Source: an uncultured Rikenellaceae bacterium (GTDB taxonomy: Bacteria > Bacteroidota > Bacteroidia > Bacteroidales > Rikenellaceae). Taken from it: a stretch of DNA of 5,456 bases. The stretch's first letter is position 1. Every line of letters begins with the position of its first letter. Below the pieces are notes generated by a model, which saw only the letters and a program-made list of their open reading frames with translations, was not told the DNA's origin and did not search any database. This document shows positions 5,362 through 5,456 of the stretch, in pieces. The stretch is from contig CAMQVM010000129.1 of the NCBI GenBank assembly GCA_947038135.1, positions 1 through 5,456 on the forward strand, written 5' to 3'. A program made the position numbers and the translations under genes.

Positions 5362-5456
5362 TGAAAGAAAAATGATATTAAATAATTATTTGTTGTAATT
5401 AGTGGTCGTTTTTGATTATTTGACCTCGTATAATACCTAAATATGTCTATATATTT

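Overview
The window looks like ordinary AT-rich chromosome from a member of the Bacteroidota, probably Bacteroidales. Three things point there. The promoter-like sites fit the Bacteroidetes pattern (TTTG, about 19 nt, TAnnTTTG). Leaders are A/T-rich with no clear Shine-Dalgarno sequence. One gene is a NagB-like/PIG-L fusion of a kind I know from Bacteroides-type genomes. The genus cannot be fixed from this sequence. I see no mobile element, CRISPR array, tRNA or rRNA.

Left end (1-321): the first 26 codons of a minus-strand O-acetylhomoserine sulfhydrylase gene (metY) run off the window edge from a start codon at 79. Its upstream region of about 190 nt holds two hairpins and a possible 18-residue, methionine-rich leader ORF. 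It ends at a 10-bp inverted repeat (275-284/296-305) carrying two back-to-back, overlapping promoter-like sites, one reading left to metY and one reading right.

322-1221 (+): a single RimK-like ATP-grasp ligase of unknown substrate. A strong intrinsic terminator (1301-1338), oriented for the opposite strand, separates it from the following genes.

1362-5338 (all minus strand, transcribed right to left): rlmF (23S rRNA m6A1618 methyltransferase) has its own promoter-like site. After 157 bp with a promoter-like site and a near-perfect palindrome comes ddl (D-alanine--D-alanine ligase). Only 4 nt later comes the gene for a 646-residue protein with an N-terminal glucosamine-6-phosphate-deaminase-like domain and a C-terminal PIG-L/LmbE deacetylase domain. 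ddl and the fusion gene almost surely share a transcript, which pairs a peptidoglycan precursor enzyme with a probable amino-sugar enzyme and ends at the terminator.

No clearly new multi-gene system is visible. The points most worth a second look are the metY leader with its shared divergent promoter, the deaminase-like domain lacking two canonical catalytic residues, and the orphan ATP-grasp ligase with an extra loop at its metal site.
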